Of a stretch of 64,000 nucleotides of DNA, positions 10,417-20,048 are shown piece after piece (the first letter of the stretch is position 1; each line of letters starts with the position of its first letter). The translations under genes were made by a program, and so were the position numbers. Location of the stretch: assembly GCF_001431465.1 (NCBI RefSeq), contig NZ_LDJJ01000037.1, positions 36,441 to 100,440 of the forward strand, in the 5' to 3' direction. The stretch comes from Stenotrophomonas terrae (GTDB lineage: Bacteria > Pseudomonadota > Gammaproteobacteria > Xanthomonadales > Xanthomonadaceae). Under the pieces are notes generated by a model, which searched no databases, had not been told where the DNA came from, and saw only the letters and a list, made by a program, of their open reading frames with translations.

Positions 10417-11136
10417 ATGCTCGTTGCCCAAGGCCTCCGCAAGCGCTACAAGAACCGCGAAGTCGTCAAGGACTTCGGGCTGACCCTGGATGCCGGTGAA
10501 GTGGTAGGCGTGCTCGGCCCCAACGGTGCCGGCAAGACCACCTGTTTCTACATGATCGTCGGCCTGGTTGCCGCCGATGCCGGTAGCATCATGCTCGACG
10601 GCAAGGACCTCACCAATGAGCCCATGTACGAACGCGCCAAGCTCGGCGTCGGCTACCTGCCGCAGGAGCCGTCGGTGTTCCGCAAGCTCAGTGTGGCCGA
10701 CAACATCCGGCTGGTGCTGGAGCTGCGCGAAGACCTGGACACCGCCAGCCGCGAGCGTGAACTGTCCTCGCTGCTGGAAGAACTGCAGATCAGCCATGTT
10801 GCCGACCAGGCCGGCGCAAGCCTGTCCGGTGGTGAACGTCGCCGCTGCGAAATCGCCCGCGCACTGGCGGCACGGCCGCGCCTGATCCTGCTCGACGAGC
10901 CGTTTGCCGGCGTCGACCCAATCTCGGTCGGCGAGATCCAGCGCATCGTGACCCACCTCAAGCAACGCGGCATCGGCGTATTGATCACCGACCATAATGT
11001 GCGCGAAACCTTGGGAATCTGCGACCGGGCGTATATCCTCGCTGAGGGCAGCGTACTGGCGCAGGGGGCACCAGAAGATCTGCTGGCAAATACCGACGTA
11101 CGCCGTGTTTATCTCGGGGACGCTTTCACCCTCTGA
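10417..11136 (+). CDS. lptB: LPS export ABC transporter ATPase LptB
   Basis: LptB powers extraction of LPS from the inner membrane with LptFG. The 239-residue ABC ATPase has Walker [10 protein letters not shown] (residues 34-42), Q-loop [10 protein letters not shown], signature [15 protein letters not shown], Walker [14 protein letters not shown] and the H-loop in TDHNVRETL. The ATG at 10417 fits the family start ([17 protein letters not shown]). It probably has its own promoter, given the 400-base gap from lptA. It is followed by rpoN, the standard order. Confidence 0.97.
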   Translation: MLVAQGLRKRYKNREVVKDFGLTLDAGEVVGVLGPNGAGKTTCFYMIVGLVAADAGSIMLDGKDLTNEPMYERAKLGVGYLPQEPSVFRKLSVADNIRLVLELREDLDTASRERELSSLLEELQISHVADQAGASLSGGERRRCEIARALAARPRLILLDEPFAGVDPISVGEIQRIVTHLKQRGIGVLITDHNVRETLGICDRAYILAEGSVLAQGAPEDLLANTDVRRVYLGDAFTL

Positions 11137-11177
11137 GCCGCAGCGCCACGTCGGGCCCCTTCCCGGACGGATCAGGC

Positions 11178-12611
11178 ATGAAAGCTCGGCTGCAGACATC
11201 GATGGGACAAAGCTTGGTCATGACGCCGCAGTTGCGTCAGGCCATCCGCTTGCTGCAGATGTCCAGTACCGAGCTGGAGTTGGAACTGACCGAAGCGGTG
11301 GAAACCAATCCACTGCTGGAATGGGCAGAGAACACCGAAGGCAGTGATGGCGACGACAGCCCATCCAGCAGTTCCAGCGACGAAACCCCGATCGATCCCG
11401 CGCAAGGCGACATCAACGCCGACGGCGAAGACTGGGATGGCGGCGATGAAGACTGGAGCAGCGCGCGCTCGGGCTCGTTCGACGACGATGGCGACAACAG
11501 TGAGCGCGAACAGGCCGAAGACGGCGACACCCTCGCCGACCATCTGCTGTGGCAACTGCACCTGACCCATCTGGGCCGCTGCGACCGCGCCATCGGCGTG
11601 GCGCTGATTGATGCATTGGACGAAGACGGCTATCTGCGCGAGCCCTTGTCCGCCATCGCCCAGACCCTGCTGCCCGAGATCCATGCCGACGAAGACGAGA
11701 TCGTGGCGGTCCTGCGCCAGATCCAGCGCTTCGATCCGGCCGGCGTAGGCGCCCGCAACCTGGGCGAATGCCTTGCGCTGCAACTGGACACACTGCCCGC
11801 CGACACGCCCGCACTGGCGCTGGCCCGGCGCATTGCCGACGGCCCGCTGGAACGACTTCCGCGCGCAGGCATCAACGGTATCGCGCAGGAACTCAAACAA
11901 CCGGTAGCCGACGTGGAAGAAGCGGTGCAGCTGCTGCGCTCGCTTGATCCACGCCCGGGCAAACAACTGGGCCAGATGAGCTCGGACACCTATGTCGTGC
12001 CCGACTGCGTGGTCTGGCGCCAACGCGGCATCTGGCGCTGCGCACTGGCCGGGCACGCCGGTCCGCGCGTGGTCATCAACCATGGCTACGAACAACTGAT
12101 CCGCCGCTGCGGCGATGCCGATGCCAGCTACCTGCGCGCACAGCTGCAGGAAGCGCGTTGGCTACTGAAGAGCCTGCAGGCCCGTGGCGAAACGCTGTTG
12201 CGGGTGGTCACCAGCCTGCTGCATCACCAGGCCGGTTTTCTGGAATTCGGCGAACAGGCCCTGCGTCCGCTAACACTGCGTGAAATCGCTGGCGAACTGG
12301 AACTGCACGAATCCACCATTTCGCGCGCCATCGCCCGCAAATACGTGCGTACTCCGCGCGGCACCCTGCCGCTGCGTGCGTTCTTCGCCTCGGGCATCGA
12401 TACCGAGGGCGGCGGTGAGGCCTCCAGCACGGCGATCCAGTCGATGATCCGCAACCTGATCGATGCGGAAAACCCGCGCAAACCGCTTTCTGACGCCAAG
12501 CTGGCTGAAATGCTCAAAACCAGTGGCATACCGGTAGCGCGGCGCACCGTTGCGAAGTATCGTGAGGCCATGAACATCTGTGCCTCTCACGAACGCGTCC
12601 GCATCGTCTGA
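11178..12611 (+). CDS. rpoN: RNA polymerase sigma-54 factor
   Basis: RpoN directs polymerase to -24/-12 promoters and needs enhancer-binding ATPases. Region I is MKARLQTSMGQSLVMTPQL with LLQMSSTELELEL. Region II is a long acidic stretch (about residues 54-117, rich in D, E and S). A core-binding domain and HTH follow, and the RpoN box ARRTVAKYRE is at residues 454-463. It has 477 residues. It sits between lptB and hpf, the usual gammaproteobacterial neighbourhood. Confidence 0.98.
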   Translation: MKARLQTSMGQSLVMTPQLRQAIRLLQMSSTELELELTEAVETNPLLEWAENTEGSDGDDSPSSSSSDETPIDPAQGDINADGEDWDGGDEDWSSARSGSFDDDGDNSEREQAEDGDTLADHLLWQLHLTHLGRCDRAIGVALIDALDEDGYLREPLSAIAQTLLPEIHADEDEIVAVLRQIQRFDPAGVGARNLGECLALQLDTLPADTPALALARRIADGPLERLPRAGINGIAQELKQPVADVEEAVQLLRSLDPRPGKQLGQMSSDTYVVPDCVVWRQRGIWRCALAGHAGPRVVINHGYEQLIRRCGDADASYLRAQLQEARWLLKSLQARGETLLRVVTSLLHHQAGFLEFGEQALRPLTLREIAGELELHESTISRAIARKYVRTPRGTLPLRAFFASGIDTEGGGEASSTAIQSMIRNLIDAENPRKPLSDAKLAEMLKTSGIPVARRTVAKYREAMNICASHERVRIV

Positions 12612-12670
12612 AGCATTCGTTGGGCAGCGCAGGGTTCATCTAGGCAACCCCGAACCACAGGAGGAATCCG

Positions 12671-12985
12671 ATGCGTATCGAGACGTATGGCCAGCAAGTT
12701 GAAGTCACGCCTGCTCTGAAGGAATACGTGGAAACAAAGCTGGAACGGCTGGGTCGGCATTTCGACCAGCACTGCGAAGTCCGCGTCCAGTTGTCCACCC
12801 GCAAGCCTGACTACCTCGTCGTCGCCACGGTGAATCTACCCGGGCGCACCCTGCACGCCGATGCGGCTGCCACCACCATGTATGCAGCCATTGACGTATT
12901 GGCCGACAAGCTCGACCGGCTGGTCATAAAGCACAAGGAAAAGCATCTTCCCCACGCATCGCATGCTCTGCGCGACAATGGCTGA
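12671..12985 (+). CDS. hpf: Ribosome hibernation promoting factor (short form)
   Basis: A 104-residue HPF/YfiA-family protein: start MRIETYGQQVEVTPALKEYVE, the basic helix around KLERLGRHFD, and the C-terminal DKLDRLVIKHKEK helix. It lacks the long C-terminal extension of long-form HPF, so it would promote 100S dimers together with RMF rather than alone. A strong AGGAGGAATCCG precedes the ATG. It lies directly after rpoN as in E. coli. Confidence 0.94.
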   Translation: MRIETYGQQVEVTPALKEYVETKLERLGRHFDQHCEVRVQLSTRKPDYLVVATVNLPGRTLHADAAATTMYAAIDVLADKLDRLVIKHKEKHLPHASHALRDNG

Positions 12986-13010
12986 TCTTTATACCCAGCC
13001 GTAAGCCAAC

Positions 13011-13463
13011 ATGCCGTTGACCGACCTGATGGCGGCCGTGAGTACCCAGGTACTCGCGGTCGCTGATCGAGACAGCACCCTGATTGCTGCCTCCCGCCTG
13101 CTTGCCTGCCGCGAGGCCGGCGCAGACAGCCTCTTCCTCAGCCTGCGCGAGCGTGAAAACGTTGGCAGCACGGCCATAGGCCACGGCATCGCCATCCCAC
13201 ATGGGCGCTCGGATACCTTGCAGGCGCCCCGCGGCGCCCTGCTGCGACTGCAGGAACCGGTTGATTTCGGCGGTGATGAACCGGTGGATCTGGTCTTTGC
13301 GATGGCCGTGCCTGCGCATTACACCCACCAACACCTGATGCTGCTGTCGGAGCTGGCGGAGATCTTCTCCGACGCCGACATCCGCCAGGCGCTGCGCGTT
13401 GCCCCCGACGCCCAGGCCCTCAAACACATCATCACCCACCCGCAACAGGCGCGCAGCGGATGA
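13011..13463 (+). CDS. ptsN: PTS EIIA-Ntr regulatory protein
   Basis: PtsN is the terminal phosphoacceptor of the nitrogen PTS and regulates K+ transport and other targets by its phosphorylation state. It is a 150-residue EIIA-fructose-type domain with the phosphorylatable His64 in AIPHGR, preceded by GSTAIGHGI. The stop overlaps the hprK start (ATGA). No sugar EIIBC is nearby, which supports a regulatory role. Confidence 0.94.
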   Translation: MPLTDLMAAVSTQVLAVADRDSTLIAASRLLACREAGADSLFLSLRERENVGSTAIGHGIAIPHGRSDTLQAPRGALLRLQEPVDFGGDEPVDLVFAMAVPAHYTHQHLMLLSELAEIFSDADIRQALRVAPDAQALKHIITHPQQARSG

Positions 13464-14410
13464 ATACCAGCATCACCGCCCAGGAATTGTTCGACCAGCA
13501 GCGCGAAAAGCTCGATCTGCGCTGGGTCGCCGGCCATGCCGGCTCGCAACGTGAACTGGAGGCGGGCAATACCGTCTCGCGGCGGCCCTCGCTGGCCGGC
13601 TACCTCAACACCATCTACCCCAACAAAGTGCAGATCCTCGGCACCGAGGAGCTGACCTGGCTCGATTCGCTGGATGCGCGGCAGCGCTGGGAAGTGATCG
13701 AGCGCATCATCCAGGCACGGCCACTGGCGCTGGTCATCACCAAGAGCCATGGCTGCCCGGAAGACCTGCGCTCGGCCGCCGACGAATCGCAGACCCCGTT
13801 ATGGGTCTCGCCGCGACGCGGCCACGAACTGCTCAACCACCTCAGCTACCATCTGGCCCGCACGCTGGCGCCGCGGGTCATCCTGCATGGCGTATTCATG
13901 GAGATCTACTCCATTGGCGTGCTGATCACCGGCGAAGCCGGCTCGGGCAAGAGCGAACTGGCCCTGGAGCTGCTCTCGCGTGGCCACCGGCTGGTCGCCG
14001 ATGACGCCCCCGAGTTCACCCAGATCGCCCCTGACGTGCTCGACGGCACCTGCCCGGAGCTGCTGCAGGACCTGCTGGAAGTACGCGGCCTGGGCGTGCT
14101 GAATGTGCGGCAGATGTTTGGTGACACCTCTGTAAAGAAGAACAAGTATCTTCGCCTGATCGTGCACCTGACCAAGCCCATGACCGAACCCAGCAGCTAC
14201 GGCTATGAGCGCCTTACCGGCGATTCGGGCAAGCGTCATGTGCTGGACCTGGACGTGCCGCTGATCACCCTGCCGGTGATGCCCGGGCGCAACCTGGCGG
14301 TGCTCACCGAGGCCGCCACCCGCCTGCACATCCTGCGCACCAAGGGCATCGACCCGGCGGCGATGTTCATCGCCCGCCATAGCAACCTGTTGGAGCAACG
14401 TAGTCCATGA
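13460..14410 (+). CDS. hprK: HPr kinase/phosphorylase
   Basis: HprK phosphorylates and dephosphorylates HPr on a serine. The 316-residue protein has the N-terminal domain (1-130) and the kinase core with [16 protein letters not shown], Walker A GEAGSGKS (158-165), the DDA motif (VADDAPEF) and the family signature [16 protein letters not shown]. Its substrate HPr (15758-16027) keeps Ser46, so the pair should be functional. It overlaps ptsN and rapZ by four bases each. Confidence 0.97.
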   Translation: MNTSITAQELFDQQREKLDLRWVAGHAGSQRELEAGNTVSRRPSLAGYLNTIYPNKVQILGTEELTWLDSLDARQRWEVIERIIQARPLALVITKSHGCPEDLRSAADESQTPLWVSPRRGHELLNHLSYHLARTLAPRVILHGVFMEIYSIGVLITGEAGSGKSELALELLSRGHRLVADDAPEFTQIAPDVLDGTCPELLQDLLEVRGLGVLNVRQMFGDTSVKKNKYLRLIVHLTKPMTEPSSYGYERLTGDSGKRHVLDLDVPLITLPVMPGRNLAVLTEAATRLHILRTKGIDPAAMFIARHSNLLEQRSP

Positions 14411-15285
14411 GTGCACACCCTGCATCGGTACTGATCATCGTCAGCGGCTTGTCCGGCTCGGGCAAATCGGTGGCGTTGAAGACCTTTGAAGACCTGGACT
14501 ACTACTGCTCGGACAACATCCCGGTAAACCTGCTGCCCGAGTTCGTGCGCGGGGTGCTCGGCGAACGCGACGAAAACAGCCCCAAACGGCTGGTTGTCGG
14601 CATCGATGTACGCGGCCGCAGCGACCTCAGCCAATTGGGCACCTGGCGCAAGACCGCGCTGGATTACGGCATCGATGCGCGCCTGCTGTTCTTCGAAGCC
14701 GACGATGACACCTTGCTGGCGCGTTATGCCGATACCCGCCGCCGCCACCCGCTCAGCCACCTGGGCCTGTCGCTGCCCGAAGCCATCGCCCGCGAACGCG
14801 AGTTGACCGCGCCGCTGCGCCGCGAGGCCGATGCGGTCATCGACACCACCCGCCTCAACGTCCACCAGCTGCGGCGCCGGGTCATCACCGATTTCGCGCT
14901 CAGCCACGAAAACAAGCTGTCGTTGCTGTTCGAATCCTTCGCCTACAAGCGCGGCGTGCCGGCCGAGGCGGATTTCGTCTTCGACGCGCGGGTATTGCCC
15001 AATCCGCACTGGGACCCGGAACTACGCTCACTGACCGGCCGCGACCGCGAGGTCCGCGAGTACCTGGACGCCCAACCCGACGTGGTGCGTTACGTCACCC
15101 AGCTGCAGGATCTGCTCGATACCTGGCTGCCCAAGCTGGGCAGCGAAACCCGCAGCTATGTCACCGTCGCCTTCGGCTGCACCGGCGGCAAACACCGCTC
15201 GGTCTACCTGGCCGAACGCTTGGCCCGGCATGCGCGCGAGCGCGGCTGGCAGGACGTGGCCACCTTCCATCGCGAACAGGATTGA
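14407..15285 (+). CDS. rapZ: RNase adapter protein RapZ
   Basis: RapZ is a nucleotide-binding protein that in E. coli delivers the sRNA GlmZ to RNase E and senses glucosamine-6-phosphate. The 292-residue protein has Walker A GLSGSGKS (14-21), a Walker B-like VVGIDVRGR segment and the C-terminal [17 protein letters not shown] motif. It overlaps the hprK stop. Whether a GlmY/GlmZ system exists here cannot be seen; in this lineage it may instead be linked to the PTS genes around it. Confidence 0.94.
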   Translation: MSAHPASVLIIVSGLSGSGKSVALKTFEDLDYYCSDNIPVNLLPEFVRGVLGERDENSPKRLVVGIDVRGRSDLSQLGTWRKTALDYGIDARLLFFEADDDTLLARYADTRRRHPLSHLGLSLPEAIARERELTAPLRREADAVIDTTRLNVHQLRRRVITDFALSHENKLSLLFESFAYKRGVPAEADFVFDARVLPNPHWDPELRSLTGRDREVREYLDAQPDVVRYVTQLQDLLDTWLPKLGSETRSYVTVAFGCTGGKHRSVYLAERLARHARERGWQDVATFHREQD

Positions 15286-15372
15286 AAGGCGCGGCAGGAC
15301 AGCCCTGAATGACACACAGAAGACAGTTTTAGACGCTATCGCGGACTTGCTCCGACCTGTTAACGTTCAGGG

Positions 15373-15765
15373 ATGACCTGCGGCATTCTCCTAGTAACTC
15401 ACACCGGTATCGGCACTTCCCTGCTGGAAGTGGCGACCACCCTGTTGCGGCACCTGCCGCTGAAAACCGAAGCGTTCGAAGTACCTTTCGACGCCGACCT
15501 GGATGCCCTGCTGCCCGCCGCTTCGGCGGCGATGCGCCGGGTTGAAGGCGATGGTGGCGTGTTGATATTGACCGATCTGTACGGCGCCAGCCCCAGCAAT
15601 CTTGCCGGCCAGCTGGCCCGCCTGGGTACTCCCACGCGGCGTGTATCGGGTTTGAGTCTGGCGATGTTGCTGCGGGTAATGAACTATCCGGAACAGGGAT
15701 TGGACCAACTGCCCGCCACTGCGGCGGCGGGCGCTCGCAATGGAGTCATCACCGACGATGCTTGA
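15373..15765 (+). CDS. PTS EIIA component, mannose/sorbose family
   Basis: A 130-residue stand-alone EIIA of the mannose superfamily: GILLVTHTGIGTSLLEVA with the phospho-accepting His10, and LILTDLYGASPSN. No EIIB, EIIC or EIID gene lies nearby, so it is likely a regulatory phosphoacceptor rather than part of a transporter. It overlaps the HPr gene (ATG of HPr inside its last codons). Confidence 0.9.
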   Translation: MTCGILLVTHTGIGTSLLEVATTLLRHLPLKTEAFEVPFDADLDALLPAASAAMRRVEGDGGVLILTDLYGASPSNLAGQLARLGTPTRRVSGLSLAMLLRVMNYPEQGLDQLPATAAAGARNGVITDDA

Positions 15766-16027
15766 ACAAGAACTCATGGTTTCCAACCGGCTGGGCCTGC
15801 ATGCCCGTGCCACCGCCAAGCTGGTGCAGGTACTGTCCGGCTTCCGCGCCAATGCCACGCTGGTGGCCAAGGGCCGCGAGGTCAACGCCAAAAGCATCAT
15901 GGGCGTGATGCTGCTGGCCGCCGCCCAGGGCACACCGGTCACGGTGCGGGTCGACGGCGAGGACGAAGCGGCAGCACTGGAGGCGGTAGCCGCCCTGTTC
16001 GAGCGTCGTTTCGACGAGGACAACTGA
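15758..16027 (+). CDS. Phosphocarrier protein HPr
   Basis: The start at 15758 places the catalytic histidine exactly at residue 15 (NRLGLHARATAK) and the regulatory serine at residue 46 (NAKSIMGVM), the canonical numbering; an upstream in-frame ATG at 15740 would shift both. It has 89 residues. His15 takes phosphate from EI, and Ser46 is the HprK target. It overlaps the EIIA gene and is followed by EI, forming one operon. It could be called ptsH or npr. Confidence 0.95.
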   Translation: MLEQELMVSNRLGLHARATAKLVQVLSGFRANATLVAKGREVNAKSIMGVMLLAAAQGTPVTVRVDGEDEAAALEAVAALFERRFDEDN

Positions 16028-16076
16028 TGCGCAACGCCGCGCACGCGGGGGCAGCCAAGATACGGAGCCGGCAACG

Positions 16077-17795
16077 GTGAACCGTCTACTTGGCCTGCCC
16101 GCTTCCCGTGGCTCGGCGCTGGGCCGTGCCCGTGTGCGCTTGCCACATGTGCAGGATATCGGCGAAAAACGCGTCGCCGCCAATGCGGTGGAACACGAAC
16201 TCGAACGCCTGCACCGCGCCACCGATGCGGCGCGCCAGGAAATGCGCGAGCTGCGTACCCGCCTGCAGGGTGCGCTGCCCGCGGAAGTGGGCGAATTCCT
16301 CGAGCTGCACGCCATGCTGCTTGACGACCCCGAGCTGCTGACTGCGCTGGATGAGCTGGTGCGCAGCAAGCGCTACAGCGCCAGCCACGCCCTGCGCATC
16401 CAGCGCGACCGGCTGGCGCAGGTGTTCGAAGGCATGGAAGACGCCTACCTGAAAAGCCGGATGGACGATCTGGACCATGTGATCGGTCGCATCCAGTCCT
16501 TCCTGCACAAACGCACCACCACCATGAAGGGCCTGGCCGGCGAGATCCTGGTCTGCGAGAACGTCGCGCCCTCGGAGCTGGCGCAGCTGCAGTCGCAAGG
16601 CGTGGTCGGCATCGTCAGCAGCGCCGGCAGCGTGCTTTCGCACAGCGCCATCCTCGCGCGCAGCCTGCATATGCCGCTGGTGGTGGCCGCCAACGCGGTA
16701 CTGCAGAAAGTCAGCGATGGCGACGTACTGATACTGGACGGTGGCAGTGGCGAGATCGTGGTCGATCCCGGCCCCGACGACCTGCGCCAATACCGCCTGC
16801 GGCAACGAGAACTGGCACGCGAGCAGCGTGAACTCGGCCGCCTGCGGGCCAAGCCGACCCGCACCCTTGATGGCGCGGAGATCACCCTGCTGGCCAACGC
16901 CGAATCCCATGACGACGTGGCCCAGGCGCATGCCCTGGGTGCCCGCGGTCTGGGCCTGTACCGCACCGAATTCCTGTTCATGCAGCGCAACCAGCTGCCT
17001 GACGAAGAAGAACAGTTCCACGTCTACCGCGACACCGTGCTGGGCATGAGCGGGCGCCCGGTCACCATACGTACCCTGGACCTGGGCGCGGACAAGGCCG
17101 ACCGCACCGGGCTGGTGCTGAGCAGCGAGGAAAACCCTGCGCTGGGCCTGCGCGGCGTGCGCCTGTCGCTGGCCCGGCCCAAGGTATCCGATACCCAGTT
17201 GCGGGCCATCCTGCGTGCCTCCGGCTATGGTCCGCTGCGCATCCTGATCCCGATGCTGACCACCCGCGAGGAAATCATGGCCGTGCGCCGGCGCCTGTCA
17301 CGGCTGACCGCGATCCTGCGCAATGATGGCCATGAAGTGGCCGAGAACATTCCGGTCGGGGCGATGATCGAGGTGCCGGCGGCCGCCATTGCACTGGAAA
17401 CCTTCATCGACCAGGTCGACTTCCTGTCGATCGGCACCAATGACCTGGTCCAGTACCTGCTGGCCGCCGACCGCAACAACGATGCCGTGGCCGAGCTGTA
17501 TTCGCCGCTGCATCCAGCGGTGCTGTGGCTGTTGCGGCAGGTGATCGAAACCGCCCAGCGGCACGACACGCCGGTGGCGGTCTGCGGTGAAATGGCCGGT
17601 GACGCGCGCATGACAGCCTTGCTGCTAGCCTTGGGGCTGACCGAGTTCAGCCTGCACCCGGCCACCTTGCTGGAAGTCCGTCGCGCCATCCGCGAGGTGG
17701 ATCTTGGCGCGCTGCGCCAGCAGGCGCCGCAGTTATTGGCTGCACGCGACCGCCGCGGCATTGAACGCTGGATCACCACCACCGCCGGTAGTTGA
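16077..17795 (+). CDS. ptsI: Phosphoenolpyruvate-protein phosphotransferase (PTS enzyme I)
   Basis: EI takes phosphate from PEP and passes it to HPr. It has 572 residues, with no GAF domain, so it is not PtsP-like. The N-terminal HPr-binding region is followed by the phosphohistidine loop AGSVLSHSAILAR (His189) and a PEP-binding TIM barrel with LYRTEFLFM, LGADKAD, SIGTNDLVQY and the active-site Cys503 (VAVCGEMAGD). The residue before Ser-His is Leu, where the common motif has Thr. It starts with GTG at 16077. Confidence 0.95.
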   Translation: MNRLLGLPASRGSALGRARVRLPHVQDIGEKRVAANAVEHELERLHRATDAARQEMRELRTRLQGALPAEVGEFLELHAMLLDDPELLTALDELVRSKRYSASHALRIQRDRLAQVFEGMEDAYLKSRMDDLDHVIGRIQSFLHKRTTTMKGLAGEILVCENVAPSELAQLQSQGVVGIVSSAGSVLSHSAILARSLHMPLVVAANAVLQKVSDGDVLILDGGSGEIVVDPGPDDLRQYRLRQRELAREQRELGRLRAKPTRTLDGAEITLLANAESHDDVAQAHALGARGLGLYRTEFLFMQRNQLPDEEEQFHVYRDTVLGMSGRPVTIRTLDLGADKADRTGLVLSSEENPALGLRGVRLSLARPKVSDTQLRAILRASGYGPLRILIPMLTTREEIMAVRRRLSRLTAILRNDGHEVAENIPVGAMIEVPAAAIALETFIDQVDFLSIGTNDLVQYLLAADRNNDAVAELYSPLHPAVLWLLRQVIETAQRHDTPVAVCGEMAGDARMTALLLALGLTEFSLHPATLLEVRRAIREVDLGALRQQAPQLLAARDRRGIERWITTTAGS

Positions 17796-17926
17796 GTCCG
17801 GCAACAAAATCCGGCAGCGCCGGTTATATGCAAGCCCGCGCGCCGCACGTGATAATGGCGGGCTAAACACCGCCGATGGCGCTCACCCGCCACGGACTGC
17901 GGCCATCACCATACCGGGAGCTGCGC

Positions 17927-19288
17927 ATGGCTGAAGCCGTACGCCACGACAAGACCGCACGCCAGCTGCGCCTGCTTTCCGATGCATTGGACAGCGGCCG
18001 TCTGGGGCCGGTGCGCCGTCTGGTCAACACGCTCTCGCCGGCCGAGATCGGCAACCTGCTGGAGTCGTTGCCGCCGGGCAAGCGTGAAGTGGTGTGGGGG
18101 CTGGTGGATGCCGAGGACGACGGCGAGGTGCTGGTGCATGTCGGTGAAGACGTGCGCGAAAGCCTGCTGGCGGACATGGACGCGGACGAGATCATCGCCG
18201 CGGTCGAAGACCTGGACATCGACGATCTCGCCGATCTGGTCGAGGACCTGCCCGACACCGTCATCGACGAAGTACTCAAGTCGATGGACCGCGAGAACCG
18301 CGAGCGGCTGGAGCAGGTGCTGTCCTACCCGGAAGACACCGCCGGCCGCTTGATGAACCCGGACGTGGTCACCGTGCGCGCCGACGTCAATGTCGATGTG
18401 GTGCTGCGCTACCTGCGCCTGCGCGGCGAGCTGCCCGACCACACCGATCACCTGTTCGTGGTCAGCCGGCGTCACCAGTACCTGGGCCGGCTGTCGCTGG
18501 CCTCGCTGGTCACCCACGAAGACACCACCCCGATCAACCGCCTGATCGACGACGAACAGCCGGCCATCGACGTGGGCGAAAGCGCCGACGAAGTGGCCCG
18601 CCAGTTCTCCGATCATGACTGGGTCTCGGCACCGGTGGTGGATGACAACAACATCCTGATCGGCCGCATCACCATCGATGACGTGGTCGACATCATCCGT
18701 GGCCAGGCCGAACACCAGGCCTTGGGCGCGGCCGGCCTGGACGAGGACGAGGACCTGTTCAGCCCGGTCTGGCGTGCCATGCGCCGGCGCCTGATGTGGT
18801 TGTCGGTCAATCTGTGCACGGCTTTCCTCGCCTCCAGCGTGGTCGGCCACTTTGAAGGCACCATCGACAAGCTGGTGGCGCTGGCGGTGCTGATGCCGAT
18901 CGTCGCCGGCCTCGGCGGCAACGCCGGCACCCAGGTGCTGGCACTGATGATCCGCGGCCTGGCACTGGGCCAGGTGGGCGCCTCCAATGCCCGCACCTTG
19001 TTGTGGAAAGAGCTACGCGTAGCCCTGCTCAACGGCGTGGTGCTGGGCACGGTGCTGGGCCTGATCGTGCTGGCCTGGTTCCACATGCCCGGGCTGTCGC
19101 TGGTGATCGGCGTCGCGCTGACCTTCAATCTATTGTTTGCCGCATCGGCCGGTGTATTGGTGCCATTGACGCTGAAGCGGCTGGGTTTCGACCCGGCGCT
19201 GGCCAGCGGCATCTTCCTGACCGCCGTAACCGACTCGATGGGCTTTTTCACCTTCCTCGGCCTGGCCACGCTGGTGCTGTTGCACTGA
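17927..19288 (+). CDS. mgtE: Magnesium transporter MgtE
   Basis: MgtE is a homodimeric Mg2+ channel gated by cytoplasmic Mg2+. The ATG at 17927, with GGGAG six bases upstream, gives 453 residues. Order: N domain of acidic helical repeats (about 20-135), two CBS domains (LMNPDVVTVRAD to IIRGQAEHQ, about 140-265), then five membrane helices with the pore motif VLMPIVAGLGGNAGTQ. It follows the PTS operon but is a separate unit, with about 130 bases between. Confidence 0.96.
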   Translation: MAEAVRHDKTARQLRLLSDALDSGRLGPVRRLVNTLSPAEIGNLLESLPPGKREVVWGLVDAEDDGEVLVHVGEDVRESLLADMDADEIIAAVEDLDIDDLADLVEDLPDTVIDEVLKSMDRENRERLEQVLSYPEDTAGRLMNPDVVTVRADVNVDVVLRYLRLRGELPDHTDHLFVVSRRHQYLGRLSLASLVTHEDTTPINRLIDDEQPAIDVGESADEVARQFSDHDWVSAPVVDDNNILIGRITIDDVVDIIRGQAEHQALGAAGLDEDEDLFSPVWRAMRRRLMWLSVNLCTAFLASSVVGHFEGTIDKLVALAVLMPIVAGLGGNAGTQVLALMIRGLALGQVGASNARTLLWKELRVALLNGVVLGTVLGLIVLAWFHMPGLSLVIGVALTFNLLFAASAGVLVPLTLKRLGFDPALASGIFLTAVTDSMGFFTFLGLATLVLLH

Positions 19289-19305
19289 TCGCCGCAGGTA
19301 GAACC

Positions 19306-19380
19306 GTAGCCCGGGTAAGCGCAGCGCACCCGGGAGTTCTTCGCGGAAAGCCCCGGGTGCGCTGCGCTTACCCGGGCTAC
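19306..19380. repeat. Inverted pair of GTAGCCCGGGT palindromes
   Basis: A GTAGCCCGGGTAAGCGCAGC unit at 19306-19334 faces its exact inverse at 19352-19380. Each copy is itself a palindrome (CCCGGGT...ACCCGGG). It is placed just after mgtE and before a small gene. The same pair recurs at 24245, 38478 and 57435. Confidence 0.9.
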
Positions 19381-19409
19381 ACTTCAACGCCCTTGTTTCA
19401 GGCTTCCCC

Positions 19410-19673
19410 ATGACCATCACCGTCAACGACTACTACCAGACCGGCTGGCGCGAGGACGTGCACAACTGTCCCGCCTGCGAATGGAAGGGCAACTCCCGGC
19501 AGATGGAAATGGAACTGCACGACGAGCAGACCGAGTACGCCTGCCCCGAATGCGAGTACCCGCTATTGGTCGTACAGCACCCCGACCTGACGCAGATGCA
19601 GGCCGCTGCCGCGGCCGGCAACGAAGAAGCCCAGCAGCAGCTGGCCATCCTGGCAATGGCACCGCGCGACTAA
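19410..19673 (+). CDS. Small zinc-ribbon protein of unknown function
   Basis: An 87-residue acidic protein with two CPxC knuckles (NCPACEW at about 20 and ACPECEY at about 47), spaced as in a single zinc ribbon, followed by an Ala/Gln-rich helix. Metal binding is inferred from the four cysteines. There is no catalytic motif and no clear Shine-Dalgarno. It is flanked on both sides by repeat clusters, so it is probably its own transcript. Confidence 0.7.
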   Translation: MTITVNDYYQTGWREDVHNCPACEWKGNSRQMEMELHDEQTEYACPECEYPLLVVQHPDLTQMQAAAAAGNEEAQQQLAILAMAPRD

Positions 19674-19701
19674 CTGCAGGTCACACAGCAGCACCCGCCC
19701 T

Positions 19702-19944
19702 GTAGTGCCGAGCCATGCTCGGCAGGGGCTCTACCTGCAATACAACCATCGTGTAGGAGCGGCGTAAGCCGCGAAGCTGGCACAGCTCGAAAGCCGCAAA
19801 AAAAGCCAACCCCTCCCCAGCCCTCCCCTACGCCTTCGGCGCAAGGGAGGGAGGCAGGCAACGGCGTAGTGCCGAGCCATGCTCGGCAGGGGCTTTACAA
19901 GCAAATACCAACCGTCATGTAGGAGCGGCGTAAGCCGCGAAGCC
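19702..19944. repeat. Cluster of SMAG and REP-type palindromes
   Basis: Two SMAG-type units (19702-19724 and 19866-19888) alternate with two GTAGGAGCGGCGTAAGCCGC units (19753-19778 and 19919-19944). A CCCTCCCC/GGGAGGG palindrome lies near 19811-19856. No gene is visible between 19674 and 20048. Confidence 0.9.
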
Positions 19945-20048
19945 AACATTCCTGAAAGCCTAAAGCCAAGCCTTGCCCTACGCCCCCGGCACAAGGCAGC
20001 ACGCGACACCGGACCTTCAACTCCGGCACACCATCGAACAAACCTGGC

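Noticed and set aside
17876..17926. Upstream ATG at 17876 as the mgtE start
   Set aside because: It adds 17 non-conserved residues and lacks a ribosome site, while ATG 17927 has GGGAG at correct spacing.
19306..19380. GTAGCCCGGGT pair as a rho-independent terminator of mgtE
   Set aside because: No U-run follows and the same pair recurs at other kinds of junction; treated as a repeat, though it may slow transcription.
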